DNA from: VXPQ01 sp965116435
GTDB lineage: Bacteria > Bacteroidota > Rhodothermia > Rhodothermales > VXPQ01
Assembly: GCA_965116435.1 (NCBI GenBank)
Contig: OZ220686.1
Span: 806,001-870,000, forward strand
DNA: 64,000 bases
Direction: 5' to 3'
Below are positions 1 through 9,502 of the stretch, one piece after another (the stretch's first letter is position 1; every line of letters starts with the position of its first letter). The notes beneath the pieces were generated by a model that saw nothing but the letters and a program-made list of their open reading frames with translations, did no database searches and was not told the origin of the DNA. Position numbers and translations under genes: made by a program.

Positions 1-30
1 CGCGCCTGTATTTTTCCCTTGATCTTCCAT
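1..30 (-). CDS. N-terminus of a second small coiled-coil membrane protein (cut by window edge)
   Basis: Only the first ten codons are in the window; they read MEDQGKNTGA on the minus strand. The complete gene at 292-873 begins MEDQEKNTGA, and the roughly 160 bases upstream of both starts are also nearly the same. This is therefore a tandem paralogue whose body lies left of the window. Function is unknown beyond what is said for the complete copy. Confidence 0.6.
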   Translation of the reverse strand, partial: MEDQGKNTGA

Positions 31-133
31 TGGACCATGCCTGATTTTATGGGCCTGAGTTTATGGGAGATGGAGCCAGCAACGCCTGCCGGGGACCGCC
101 ACCCTGCTCCGTACGCAACCTGAAATCTCTAAT

Positions 134-179
134 CCCGAAAAAAGGCGAAGTTCCCGTGAAAGGAACATTTTTTTTCGGG
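134..179. promoter_or_regulatory. Palindromic hairpin, copy 1 of 3
   Basis: CCCGAAAAAA and TTTTTTCGGG form the outer stem and GTTCC/GGAAC an inner stem. A-tract and T-tract arms around a hairpin resemble a bidirectional terminator, but it lies upstream of the minus-strand gene, so an attenuator or insulator role is also possible. Copies are at 977-1021 and, decayed, at 1217-1266. Confidence 0.5.
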
Positions 180-291
180 CGAAGGCCGCATCAGAAACCG
201 CCACGGTTGCGAGCTACGGACAGGGCGTCAATCACAGATTTTGCAGGGTTGTTATTGCGGATACCCGCGCAGACGCCATGGTTTTTCCCTG

Positions 292-873
292 CTATTCAGG
301 CATATCCAGATCGGAGGCGAACCGGACGCCCGTATAAAAAAGCCACGCCCCGATTACCCGGTGCGCAAGGCGGACATTAGGGGCGGGCGACTCAGCGACA
401 GCCGCAGAGGCCGCGGATTCTGCAGATTCCCCGTTTGGGTTAGGTATAGCTGGGTTAGGTATAGCGGGGCTGGAGGCGCCAGAAACGACGGGTTGGGCGG
501 GTTCGCGCGGGGCATGAATGCCCATGCGATCTTCAACGACGCCCAAACGCTTATCTATATTGTCGAGCTTTTCGTCCATCGAGTCCAGGCGCTCGTTCAC
601 CGTGTCCAGGCCCGTGTCGATTTTGCCGGACACATCCCGGATTTCCCCTCGCAAGTCCCCTTGCACATCCCGAATTTCCCCCTGCAAACCCCCTTGCACA
701 TTCCAGATTTCCCCTCGCAAATCCCCTCGCAAACCCCGGATTTCTCCCCGCAAGTCCTGCCACATAAAGGCGTAGGGAGCATACACGATGGCCAGAACAG
801 CGGCCAACGCGCCTATCGACTGCCATATGGACTTCCAGGACCACGCGCCTGTATTTTTCTCTTGATCTTCCAT
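292..873 (-). CDS. Small membrane protein with coiled-coil repeats
   Basis: A 193-residue protein of unknown function. Residues about 16-38 form one hydrophobic segment (IGALAAVLAIVYAPYAFMW), presumably a membrane anchor. Residues 40-85 are short heptad-like repeats of the type LRGEIRDVQGD, followed by a charged coiled coil (VNERLDSMDEKLDNIDKRL). The C-terminal third is Ala/Pro/Ser-rich. It resembles in plan the larger repeat protein at 14036-15274 (one N-terminal membrane segment, then a repetitive coiled coil). The start at 873 is supported by conservation of the same start and leader in the truncated paralogue at 1-30. The repeat number may vary between strains, which is an inference from the repetitive DNA. 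Confidence 0.75.
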   Translation of the reverse strand: MEDQEKNTGAWSWKSIWQSIGALAAVLAIVYAPYAFMWQDLRGEIRGLRGDLRGEIWNVQGGLQGEIRDVQGDLRGEIRDVSGKIDTGLDTVNERLDSMDEKLDNIDKRLGVVEDRMGIHAPREPAQPVVSGASSPAIPNPAIPNPNGESAESAASAAVAESPAPNVRLAHRVIGAWLFYTGVRFASDLDMPE

Positions 874-1035
874 TGGACCATGTCTGAGTTTATGGGCCTG
901 AGTTTATGGGAGATGAAGCCCGCAACGCCTGCCGGAGACCACCGCCCTGCTCCGTACGCAACCTGAAATCTGTAATCCCGAAAAAAGGCGAAGTTCCCGT
1001 GAATGGAACAATTTTTTCGGGCGACAACCGCGTCA
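844..1035. repeat. Direct repeat, copy 2
   Basis: Second copy of the 1-195 segment, covering the start of the gene at 292-873 and its leader. It contains the palindrome at 977-1021. The duplication implies that the coiled-coil gene and its control region were tandemly duplicated as one unit. Confidence 0.8.
977..1021. promoter_or_regulatory. Palindromic hairpin, copy 2 of 3
   Basis: A perfect 10-base outer inverted repeat CCCGAAAAAA/TTTTTTCGGG encloses GTTCC-cgtgaat-GGAAC. It lies about 100 bases upstream of the minus-strand start at 873 and may be an attenuator or a bidirectional terminator-like structure separating the two divergent genes. Confidence 0.5.
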
Positions 1036-1189
1036 AAAACCGCCCAAAACCACGGCCACTTTTCCATCGCCCGTTCCGTCGTCTATGGTTCCGGGGTTCA
1101 GGGAGAGGCCAGCGACGCCCGCCCAAGAATGCCGATCAGGACCGCCCGCCCGGGAATGCCGCCAGGAACGCCGATCAGGACCGCCGCCC

Positions 1190-1275
1190 GGCTCCGTACG
1201 CCACCCGAAACCTGTACTTCCGAAAAAAACTGCGGAGTTCCCGTGAAAAGAACGGAATTTCCGGGCGACAACCGC
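1190..1275. repeat. Third, decayed copy of the leader repeat
   Basis: About 80 bases keep the order GGCTCCGTACGC, CCGAAAAAA, GTTCCCGTGAA and GAAC found in the two longer copies, but with substitutions and no perfect outer stem. Bases 1036-1190 between the copies contain only short GATCAGGACCGCC-type repeats and no gene that I can support. Confidence 0.55.
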
Positions 1276-1411
1276 CCCCGCCGTCCAGAGCAAGCCCCAT
1301 AACGGAATCAGGATTCGGGGGCCCCGCCGCGCCCCCAAGCCGGACTATTTTGGGGTTTTTGGAGGGAAATTGGGCATTCGGGCGAGAAATCCGGGGAAAA
1401 TTGACAATTTT

Positions 1412-1442
1412 TTTGAAAAAAAGAAAAATATTCCGTATTTAG
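1412..1442 (+). promoter_or_regulatory. Bacteroidota-type promoter candidate
   Basis: TTTG at 1412-1415 and TATTTAG at 1436-1442 are separated by 20 bases. This is close to the known Bacteroidota pattern TTTG-N19-TAnnTTTG. It sits in the only AT-rich patch upstream of the surface-protein gene and would give a leader of roughly 120 bases. Confidence 0.4.
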
Positions 1443-1567
1443 CGAAACGGCAACGGCAGAATGTCGCCCACCCTGCCTTGATGTACGGATCGTTTTACTG
1501 TGCTGACCGTGTATTTCGACGCACATTCGCCACATGGGCGCATAGTGACCACAAACACACCCAACCC

Positions 1568-4500
1568 ATGACCTATATATACGGATCCCGCGCACAGGTT
1601 GCAACTTTTTTTCGTCGCAGCCTTTCCCCTTCCCGCCTCGTTCGCTTTGCGGGCAGCTTGCTCGCCGCCCTGCTCCTGCTTGTTGGGGGTATGGGTGCGC
1701 ATGATGCGCAGGGGCAGAACCAGGGCGTCGATGCAGTGCTCCTTGGAGACAGTTTCATCTTCTTTGTGGACGGCATAAACTCAAGCATTGAATCGGTCGA
1801 AGAAATCACCGTGGTCCCCGATCCGAAAGGTAGCGACAACCTGGTGGCGAAGCTTACACCTGCTGATTACTCATATCGCAGGTTTCACTTCGCAAAGGAC
1901 GCCGATAAGGGCGCTCCTCGCGACATGACAGCCAACCGGGACGCCGGAAATGTCCTCTCCTTTCGCATCCTGGTGGATCCAATGAACCCGCAGAATGACG
2001 AAGACCTCCCCACGGCAAGAGAACAATACCGCCTATCAATCCAGTTTGAAGATTACGGGCCGGAAAATGGAAAGACTGCAGCACACAACAATCCTTTCCG
2101 GTTGCGCTGGGTCATACCGGACAACATGCGCGACGGGGAATGGCACGATGTGGAGCTAACGCTCCCGCCCGCAACTTGGGCAGAGCTCGAAAGTGCAAGG
2201 AGCAACCTATCAGATTTGGAAAAAGGCTGGAAATATACTGGCTCGTGGGCAGATTTCGAAATTTCGCTTGATCTGCTGGGTCCAGATTCGCCGACAAGGT
2301 TTGCTACACATAAAGATGACACGACTCCAGACCTGTGGAGAGAATTCGAATGGGACAACGTAGAGTCTTTTGGCATACAGTGGGACTGGGGAGGAGGCGA
2401 CGCTAAACACCCGATCTACCTGGACAATGTGTATATCGGCCCGGCGGACCTGGACCTTTCAAGCGCAGGGGCACCGGTAGCTGCGTCCGGCGTGAACTTC
2501 CGGACCGACGGCGCCTGGCATGTCGTCTCAGTACTCCACGACGCCGTGGCGACCCCTTCTATCAAGCAATACAAGGTATACGCCAGCCACAGCCCGATTA
2601 CGGACCTCAAGGCCCAGAGTGTGGCAATGGTCGGAACCATTGCGGATCCTGCAACGACTCCTGAGGTACGGGTTCCAGGCGAATTGCCCCACCCCTCCCT
2701 TGGCAATACTATCTACTATGCGGTAACGAGTCTGAGCGAACTTGGGGCGGAAAACATAAACATCTCGGGCAGCTCCGGCTCGCTCAAGGCCTCCTATTCG
2801 CCAGCCATCGTGCAACTGACGGGCCAGGAAGCCGCCACGCTGAAGGCCAACATCGCGGCAGGCAACGTATCCCGTAGCGGCTTTCCCTCAGCGACCATGC
2901 CCTTCACGGTCAACAAGGCGCATTCGGTCTGCACCGTGCCGGGGGATTGTACCACCTCTACCTCTCCCGAAGACGACGACCTTTCCGCAGCGTTCTATAT
3001 AGGGTATTCGGACGCGAACGAGATTTATATCTACGCGGAGGTCACCGACGATGAGATACAAATAGCCGATGCGATCATATCTCAGGGCCAAACCTGGGAG
3101 TACGACTCTTTCGAATTCGTATGGGGCAACTACGATGTGCGCAACGCAGGAGGATCGATCATGGGCGGTACGCCGAACACCGTGAGAAAAACCGGGAATT
3201 ACCCCGATTACCAGATTCGGATATCCGCGCACGGCACACCGGAAGAAGCCACCGTCAAAAACATTATATCGCAGGAAGGCACAGGCGATAGAACGGACCA
3301 AGGCAGCGGAGCCTACGCCCCCATGACCGGCGGCTACAAAATCCTGCAGGTGTTGCCCGTGTCCGAGTTCAAAGATCCGAAAGACAGTGCACCCGCCTTC
3401 CCCGGCGCCACCGCCATCCGCTACTCTCCCATGTCGCTCACCATAAACGACCGGGATGGAGGTACTCGCGGCCATCAAATCACTTGGAGCCAGCGCGCCG
3501 ACGAAGGAGGTGACAGCGTTTGGAGAGTCCCGACCCAATGGCAAACCGTCGCCATGGTTGGTCGTCATGTGCCGGATACGCCGCAGGTGACGGTGACGGA
3601 CAATCCGGGGGATACGAAACTCTTGCGCGTGGGCGGCGGGGACCTTTCCATTAACCTGGACGGGGCGATTACGGAATTTGGCAATGCAGACTGGACCGTG
3701 CACCATTACTTGGTGGACGGCGCGGAAGCGGTCAACGACCCCGGCGCATCGTTCATAGCAGGGTCGCATGCCCGGGTCCAACTGGACGACCGGGACATCC
3801 TGACCATTACGCCCATCTCGGCGGGCGCCTTCAAGATCGCCTTCCAGCCGGCGGACGCCGAGGGCGACGCCAAGGTGCGGCCCATCCAGTTTGAAATCGT
3901 GGCCGCCGACGCGCCCATGTTGACCGCCACAGGCGTACGCGGCGGCACGCAGTACAATGCGTCCGCAAACGGCTACGCCGAAACGGTGAACCTCAAGCTG
4001 CGCGAAAAAACATCGCAAGAACTGGAACTCTACGACCGATTCTCGGACCCGAACCAGTTCACGCTGGATTTCGGCATCTACGTCGCCAATCCGAACGTCG
4101 CAACGGCCGTGCGAAACGAAGACAAGCTGCGGATTAGCCTTGCAGAGACGGCCAAGGGCGGCGACGCCACGGACGTATGGGTTATCGCCACGGACACGGA
4201 CGGGGGATACGCCCGGTTGCGCATCGGCGTAAACGTAGCCAGCGCCACCAGTCCCTACGTGGCCAATCCGCTCCCGGACCTTGTCCTGCGCGAAATGGCC
4301 GAGGAGGACGCGATCGTCAATCTGTTCGGCGTCTTCGCAGACGGCAATGGGGACGATCTTGAATATGAAATTAAGCTAAGCGACGAAGCGGCGGTGAAAT
4401 TAGGCAGCGAGGCGCCCTTCGTGCACGTTACATCGTACATGCGCACGGAAGAGAACCTGACGGACACCGGCCCCAACCCCGACAAGCCCAATCTCAGGAT

Positions 4501-5632
4501 CAAGCCGCTTCGGCCGGGATCGGTCACCTTCACGGTGAAAGCCACGGACAAACCCACGGGCGTGGAGAAGCAGTCCGTCGAGGATAGCTTCTCGTTGACG
4601 GTCGTATCCAAAACATCGCCGGTCGTCAAGACGCAGATTCCCGACACGACCATAGCCGCCGAGGCCGAACCCCTGCGCATCAGCATGGCGGACGTAGATA
4701 CCGTCAAGGAAGGGGATCAACCGGCGTTTGAGACCCCGGGCGACGGTGTGTTGAGGTATTCGGCGAGTTCGCAGGACCAGAGCGTCGTGCGGGCCGGAGT
4801 CCGCGGCGGCGTACTCTCGCTGACCCCCGTCTGGACCGCAGAAGGCGGCGAAACGAACGTAACGGTCTCCGCCACGAACGACGCGGGCGAAACCTGGCCG
4901 CAAACGTTCAAGGTAACCGTAACAGGCGCCTCGTTGCCCATCGTGAATCCGAAGGTGCAGCCGATCCTTGACGCCGGCATTATGCTGACCTATGGCGCTC
5001 TTTGGGTTCAGGATCTGACGGACATAAAAAATCCGCTGAACCCGGAAGAATCGCTTGGCGCGCTCTTCATCGACCCGAATGCAGACCCGAACGATGTGCT
5101 GCCGGGCGGTTTCCATCTGCAAATGGGCGTAGAAGACGTCACGGCGGACCATCGCTACGACGAACTTAGCGTCCTCAACGATGTGTACACGTCGGCCATG
5201 CGCATTACGCTGGACCCAGCGACGGGCGTGCTGACGATCGCGCCCACGGCGGCGAACGACGCCACGATCACCATTCACGGCATGGACCGCGAACTCAACC
5301 CTATCGAGGCGACGATGACCGTTTCGTCCATATCGAAAGTGACGAGCGCGGAGGGTACGGAACTGCCTACGGAGGTAAGCCTTTCGCAGAATTATCCGAA
5401 CCCGTTCAACCCGCAGACGACCATCGAATATGCCTTGCCCGAGGCGGGCGACGTAAGCCTGATCGTGTACGACATGCTGGGACGCGAAGTGCGTACGTTG
5501 CTGGACGGACCGCAAACCGCCGGACTACACACGGTGCGCTTCGACGCGAACGCATTGCCGAACGGTACGTACGTCTATCGCCTCGTAACGCCGAGCAAGA
5601 GCATCGCACGCACGATGGTGCTCGTCAAATAG
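1568..5632 (+). CDS. T9SS-secreted surface protein with carbohydrate-binding-like domains
   Basis: About 1354 residues. The reading frame is open further upstream, but ATG 1568 gives a normal signal peptide (MTYIYGSR..., then LLAALLLLVGGMGAHDAQGQ). Residues about 55-300 look like a jelly-roll carbohydrate-binding module ending IYLDNVYIGPA. Residues about 434-664 resemble a CBM9/DOMON-like domain (YIYAEVTDDEI, WEYDSFEFVWGNYD, WQTVAMVG). From about 689 onward the protein is homologous to the three surface proteins at 5873, 10043 and 17369 (LRVGGGDLSINLDG, ITPISAGAFKIAF). The last 90 residues are a T9SS sorting domain (QNYPNPFNPQTTIEYALP). It is probably exported and anchored or released at the cell surface. 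Binding of polysaccharide is inferred from the modules only. Confidence 0.85.
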   Translation: MTYIYGSRAQVATFFRRSLSPSRLVRFAGSLLAALLLLVGGMGAHDAQGQNQGVDAVLLGDSFIFFVDGINSSIESVEEITVVPDPKGSDNLVAKLTPADYSYRRFHFAKDADKGAPRDMTANRDAGNVLSFRILVDPMNPQNDEDLPTAREQYRLSIQFEDYGPENGKTAAHNNPFRLRWVIPDNMRDGEWHDVELTLPPATWAELESARSNLSDLEKGWKYTGSWADFEISLDLLGPDSPTRFATHKDDTTPDLWREFEWDNVESFGIQWDWGGGDAKHPIYLDNVYIGPADLDLSSAGAPVAASGVNFRTDGAWHVVSVLHDAVATPSIKQYKVYASHSPITDLKAQSVAMVGTIADPATTPEVRVPGELPHPSLGNTIYYAVTSLSELGAENINISGSSGSLKASYSPAIVQLTGQEAATLKANIAAGNVSRSGFPSATMPFTVNKAHSVCTVPGDCTTSTSPEDDDLSAAFYIGYSDANEIYIYAEVTDDEIQIADAIISQGQTWEYDSFEFVWGNYDVRNAGGSIMGGTPNTVRKTGNYPDYQIRISAHGTPEEATVKNIISQEGTGDRTDQGSGAYAPMTGGYKILQVLPVSEFKDPKDSAPAFPGATAIRYSPMSLTINDRDGGTRGHQITWSQRADEGGDSVWRVPTQWQTVAMVGRHVPDTPQVTVTDNPGDTKLLRVGGGDLSINLDGAITEFGNADWTVHHYLVDGAEAVNDPGASFIAGSHARVQLDDRDILTITPISAGAFKIAFQPADAEGDAKVRPIQFEIVAADAPMLTATGVRGGTQYNASANGYAETVNLKLREKTSQELELYDRFSDPNQFTLDFGIYVANPNVATAVRNEDKLRISLAETAKGGDATDVWVIATDTDGGYARLRIGVNVASATSPYVANPLPDLVLREMAEEDAIVNLFGVFADGNGDDLEYEIKLSDEAAVKLGSEAPFVHVTSYMRTEENLTDTGPNPDKPNLRIKPLRPGSVTFTVKATDKPTGVEKQSVEDSFSLTVVSKTSPVVKTQIPDTTIAAEAEPLRISMADVDTVKEGDQPAFETPGDGVLRYSASSQDQSVVRAGVRGGVLSLTPVWTAEGGETNVTVSATNDAGETWPQTFKVTVTGASLPIVNPKVQPILDAGIMLTYGALWVQDLTDIKNPLNPEESLGALFIDPNADPNDVLPGGFHLQMGVEDVTADHRYDELSVLNDVYTSAMRITLDPATGVLTIAPTAANDATITIHGMDRELNPIEATMTVSSISKVTSAEGTELPTEVSLSQNYPNPFNPQTTIEYALPEAGDVSLIVYDMLGREVRTLLDGPQTAGLHTVRFDANALPNGTYVYRLVTPSKSIARTMVLVK

Positions 5633-5849
5633 CCTGTAAAACACCCGTTAAAACAAAATATGCCGGTTAAGCAACCGGATGGGAACAATGCGCCGCGGCG
5701 CGGTTTACACATGGAATGCCCCATATGTGCGGCGGCGCGGCGCATTGTCGAAACGCATACCCTTGCGCGTAAACCTGCGCATGCATCTTGCCTGAACGCA
5801 CCCCCGCCCTACGCAACGGATCTCGCTCACCGAGAGCGTGCCCGACATG
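5633..5849. other. Intergenic region with small hairpin, no gene seen
   Basis: A GC-rich spacer holding several palindromic GCGC-type words and, at 5823-5838, CGCTC-accga-GAGCG. That hairpin is in the same place as the larger leader hairpins of the two paralogues. An open frame from 5660 has no recognisable protein character. Confidence 0.5.
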
Positions 5850-5872
5850 TTAACCAACATTGAGCATAAGCC
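5850..5872 (+). promoter_or_regulatory. Conserved translation-start leader box
   Basis: TTAACCAACATTGAGCATAAGCC-ATG, split as TTAACCAACA and TTGAGCATAAGCC, is conserved directly before the start codons at 5873, 10043 and 20002 (minus). No canonical Shine-Dalgarno site is present, so this box probably carries the translation signal. In this copy ATGTT-aacc-AACAT can form a short stem. Confidence 0.65.
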
Positions 5873-8395
5873 ATGACCTCCTTGCTACTACAACACGATG
5901 CACTCCGCCTCGCTCGGATGCGGAAAGGCTTGCGGGCCTTCGCAAGCGGTATCGCCACAACCGGCCGCTTTGCGGCGGCGTGCCTGTTGCTCGCAGGCGT
6001 TCTGGGCGCGGGCTCTGCGATAGCGCAAGACACCACCACGATCCTTCGCTTGGGCGGTGGGGATGTAACCCTGAAGCTCCCGGTGGATGACGGGACGATG
6101 AAGCCTGTGCAAGTGCACCACTACATCGCAGGGACCGCCGACCCCGTTACGAACCCCACCATGGTTGGCGAAAACACGTCGGATCCGTCGGATCCGACGT
6201 TAACGATGGATCCGACGGAGGATCAATTCCTGATCGGGAATTTGGCGCTTGTCAATCTGCATGAAGACGCGGACGACCTCACTCGGGACTCCCTGATGAT
6301 CACCCCGATCGCCGCGGGTTCGTTCAAGATTGTGCTTGCGCCGGATGGCGAAGCAGGGCTGGACGCCGCCGTAAACAAGGACAAGGACAAGGCGCACCTC
6401 TACGTAGTCATGTCCGCCAACTCGCCCAAGCTGAAAGGCGTCGCCGATGCGGGATACAACACGGCCGCCATGGCGGTAACGGACGTCTCGCTGACGCGCC
6501 GGGACGCTCCCACGACGGAGCAGGAGAAAATGATAAGCGAGGTCTTCGAGGATGCGGACGACGTAAGCCTCACCTACTCGACCCAGGTTGACCTGATCGA
6601 AAGGGGGACAGGCGACGACAAAGAGAATGTGTCCATCGTAACCGCCTCCATCAGCGGTGAAAAGCTCACCCTGACGCTGACGGACAAGGCGATGGATGGC
6701 GATATGACGCACGTAACCCTGATCGCCACAGACGCGGCGGGCGAATACGCCTGGAAACGCTATAGCGTAACCGTAGGCGAACCGACCCAGCCGTACGTCA
6801 CGGAAGCCGGTCTTGAGAACAAGACCTACCGAGAGGATGACAAAGCGGCCGATATTATGGCGTTTCCTCTGGCGCCGGGCTTCGACGATCCTGATTTGGG
6901 GGATCCTCCTCGCACCCTGGAAATCAAGGTCGCAATCGACGACATGGCGGCTCAGAGAGTACCCGACGAGGGCCCTGATTTCACGTGGATTACGACGCCC
7001 ATGAAGATCGAGGTCACAGGAGACGGCACGGCCGCCCCCACGGTGAAGATCGAACCGCGTGCAACGGGAATGGTTACCTTTACCGCAACGGCTACGGACA
7101 AAGGTCCTGCATGCCGGGATGATTTCGAACTGGTCGCTAAGGATATGGAGTCCAGGCATCAAACTGATGGTGGTACTCCGCCGACAGTAGACCGATGCAT
7201 TCGTACCGATGAGAGCCTAATGGCCCTTGACCCTGCCCGTGACTACGATGCCACAAAAGACAGCACCGGCACACACCTCGACCCCAAGAGCATCAAAACC
7301 ACCTTCACGGTAACCATCCAGACAAAGACCACGCCTCAGACAGACCATGCCATCCCGGCCCTCACGTTGGTGTCGGACAAAGAGGCCATGATGGTGAACC
7401 TCGCGGATGTGGACCTCGAAACGGAAGGCGCCCAGGCCGCCTTTAAGGCCCACGGACAGACGCTCACCTACACGGTAACGTTGCCGATGGAGGATGCGAA
7501 GCTGGGGGGTATGGACATTAAGCGGCCCATAGCCGATGTCAGCGTAAATGGCGCGAACATCACGGTCGAGCCGGTCTGGCGCCAACTACCCGATGTGACG
7601 AAAACCGCAACGGTTACGGCCACGAACGGCTCGGGCGAATCCGTCGAAGCCAAGTTCGATGTCACCGTAAAGGCCGCCGAGAAGCCGATCGTGAATCCGT
7701 TTCTGGCGGATACGATTGGCGACACGCTGGACGTCATGGTAGGGTCGAATCTGGTTATTGACCTCACGGACGTACGGAAATTAATCGAAGGCGACGGCGA
7801 CCCCATACCGATAGCGCTCCCCGTGTTCATCGATCCGAACGCCACCGAGGCGGACTTGAAAAACCTCCCGTCCGGCTTGCAGCTACACATGAACCCGGAA
7901 GATGTGATGACCGCCCATCGCTACGACGACCAGAGCTCGGCCAACGACGTGTACACGTCCATGGGCCGCATCACGCTGGATCCGAAGACCGGTGTTGTGA
8001 CGCTCAATGCTACGGCGCCGAACCACATGACGGTTACAGTGCACGCGACGGATCGCGAGCGCAACATGACCTCAGCCACCATGGTGCTCAAGGCGATGGG
8101 CGTAACAAGCGCCGAGGCCGACGAACTTCCGACAGAGGTGAGTCTCTCGCAAAACTACCCGAACCCGTTCAATCCGCAGACGACCATTGAGTACGCCTTG
8201 CCTGCGGCGGGCGACGTGACCCTCATCGTGTACGACATGCTGGGCCGCGAAGTGACGACGTTGCTGAACGGTCCGCAAACGGCGGGTCGGCACACGGTGA
8301 ACTTCGACGCGGCGCACCTGTCCAACGGCACGTACGTGTACCGTCTGGTGGCGCCGAACAAGACCATCACCCGCACAATGGTGCTCGTCAAGTAA
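5873..8395 (+). CDS. T9SS-secreted surface protein, paralogue 1
   Basis: 840 residues. Signal peptide at residues about 30-52 (FAAACLLLAGVLGAGSAIAQ) after a basic N-terminal stretch. The mature part begins TTTILRLGGGDVTLKL, the family signature. Several immunoglobulin/cadherin-like beta modules follow, each with VWLIATDAAGE-type or TVTATNGSGES-type strands and Asp-rich turns. The last 90 residues form a T9SS sorting domain almost identical to those of the paralogues at 10043 and 17369. It is probably an outer-membrane-attached or released adhesin-like or structural protein; no enzymatic motif was seen. The start is fixed by the conserved leader box immediately upstream. A strong terminator follows at 8438. 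Confidence 0.85.
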   Translation: MTSLLLQHDALRLARMRKGLRAFASGIATTGRFAAACLLLAGVLGAGSAIAQDTTTILRLGGGDVTLKLPVDDGTMKPVQVHHYIAGTADPVTNPTMVGENTSDPSDPTLTMDPTEDQFLIGNLALVNLHEDADDLTRDSLMITPIAAGSFKIVLAPDGEAGLDAAVNKDKDKAHLYVVMSANSPKLKGVADAGYNTAAMAVTDVSLTRRDAPTTEQEKMISEVFEDADDVSLTYSTQVDLIERGTGDDKENVSIVTASISGEKLTLTLTDKAMDGDMTHVTLIATDAAGEYAWKRYSVTVGEPTQPYVTEAGLENKTYREDDKAADIMAFPLAPGFDDPDLGDPPRTLEIKVAIDDMAAQRVPDEGPDFTWITTPMKIEVTGDGTAAPTVKIEPRATGMVTFTATATDKGPACRDDFELVAKDMESRHQTDGGTPPTVDRCIRTDESLMALDPARDYDATKDSTGTHLDPKSIKTTFTVTIQTKTTPQTDHAIPALTLVSDKEAMMVNLADVDLETEGAQAAFKAHGQTLTYTVTLPMEDAKLGGMDIKRPIADVSVNGANITVEPVWRQLPDVTKTATVTATNGSGESVEAKFDVTVKAAEKPIVNPFLADTIGDTLDVMVGSNLVIDLTDVRKLIEGDGDPIPIALPVFIDPNATEADLKNLPSGLQLHMNPEDVMTAHRYDDQSSANDVYTSMGRITLDPKTGVVTLNATAPNHMTVTVHATDRERNMTSATMVLKAMGVTSAEADELPTEVSLSQNYPNPFNPQTTIEYALPAAGDVTLIVYDMLGREVTTLLNGPQTAGRHTVNFDAAHLSNGTYVYRLVAPNKTITRTMVLVK

Positions 8396-8437
8396 CGAGC
8401 CCAAAACAATACGCCGCCTCGCGCGGCTTACATTCGG

Positions 8438-8475
8438 AAAGCCCCCGTTGCTGCAAGGCAGCGGGGGCTTTTTGT
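8438..8475 (+). terminator. Rho-independent terminator of surface protein paralogue 1
   Basis: GCCCCCGTTGCTGC and GCAGCGGGGGC form a long GC-rich stem followed by TTTTTG. It lies 43 bases after the stop codon. Confidence 0.85.
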
Positions 8476-8566
8476 ATTTTGCGGAATCCCGCAAAGGGAT
8501 ACGACCCGAAAGGCAGGCTGGTGCCAGCCCTTCGGAATGGCTTGATCCAAAACGGTAACCGTCACC

Positions 8567-9502
8567 ATGAACATACACAACCCGCCAGCGGCCTCCCTCC
8601 CTCTCAGCGCCGATACCGACTTGATCGACAGGTTCCTCGCAAAATACGAACGCCCCAACACGATTCGTATCTATCGCCACCACCTGATCAGGTTCTTCGA
8701 GTGCGAATCCGTGACCATAGAGGACGCCGCCGCAATCACCACCGAATACGTCAACCAGCAAATCGCCAAGGCGGAAGATGTGCTCGCGCCCGCCACCGTC
8801 GAAGGGTTCGTAACCGCCACGACCATCTTCTTCGACTGGCTTTGCGCGATGGACATCATTCGCAAGAATCCCGCAAACAAGCACCTGATCCGCAAAAGCA
8901 GAAAGTCGAGCGGAAAACAGCGCAAGATATTCGCCCTGACGAAAAACGAAGCGAAACGCCTGCTGGACGCCACGCTCGTAGGACCGTTGCATAGCCGCAG
9001 CAATGCGGCACGGCGCAACCACGCCATCGTGCTGACGCTGCTCAACCTGCTGCTCCGCCGCTCCGAAATAGGCGCCATGGACGTGGAGCACATCCGAAAC
9101 CTGCATGGACACTGGGTGCTGGACCTGCCAGAAACAAAGGGCGGCGCCAATCAATTCGTGAAAATCCCGTTGCATGTGATGCAGGAAATACGGGCCATGC
9201 GCACATTCTACGGAATCCAGTCCGGGCCGCTCTGGAGGTCGCTGGGCCGCACGAAAGGCGACCGCTTGAGTACGCGACAGATATGCCATGTGGTGAAGCA
9301 GGCGGCGAAACGAGCCGGGCTGCCTGCGGAGGTGTCTATCCATACGCTCCGGCATACGGGCTGTACGCTGGCGCTGGAGGCGGGCGCAACGCTCCATCAA
9401 GTGCAGATTCACGCCCGGCACAAAAACATCAACACCACCCTGCGCTACATCCACCAGCGAGATAAACTAAACAACTCCGCCGCCGACCTAATAGGAATAT
9501 AG
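8567..9502 (+). CDS. Tyrosine recombinase (integrase/XerC-D-like)
   Basis: 311 residues. An N-terminal SAM-like, core-binding domain (residues about 20-105; RFLAKYERPNTIRIYRHHL) precedes the catalytic domain. Visible catalytic residues are Arg in LLRRSEIGAM, Lys in ETKGG, His-x-x-Arg in HTLRHTG, His in ARHKNINTT and Tyr in LRYIHQ, in the order R-K-HxxR-H-Y of active enzymes. It lies between two direct-repeat surface-protein paralogues and just beside a 3 kb inverted repeat, so it may rearrange this locus. That is inference; it could also be the relic of an integrated element. Its last codons (NNSAADLIGI) recur in the repeats that follow. Confidence 0.9.
   Translation: MNIHNPPAASLPLSADTDLIDRFLAKYERPNTIRIYRHHLIRFFECESVTIEDAAAITTEYVNQQIAKAEDVLAPATVEGFVTATTIFFDWLCAMDIIRKNPANKHLIRKSRKSSGKQRKIFALTKNEAKRLLDATLVGPLHSRSNAARRNHAIVLTLLNLLLRRSEIGAMDVEHIRNLHGHWVLDLPETKGGANQFVKIPLHVMQEIRAMRTFYGIQSGPLWRSLGRTKGDRLSTRQICHVVKQAAKRAGLPAEVSIHTLRHTGCTLALEAGATLHQVQIHARHKNINTTLRYIHQRDKLNNSAADLIGI

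Larger units (their letters stand above)
1..195. repeat. Direct repeat, copy 1 (upstream region plus first codons of coiled-coil gene)
   Basis: This stretch matches 844-1035 with few differences. It covers the first ten codons of the minus-strand gene and its upstream leader. Near its right end is an inverted repeat, CCCGAAAAAA (134-143) against TTTTTTCGGG (170-179), enclosing a smaller GTTCC/GGAAC stem. Confidence 0.8.

Noticed and set aside
5660..5863. 67-codon ORF between two surface-protein genes
   Set aside because: Composition and position inside the conserved leader region speak against a gene.
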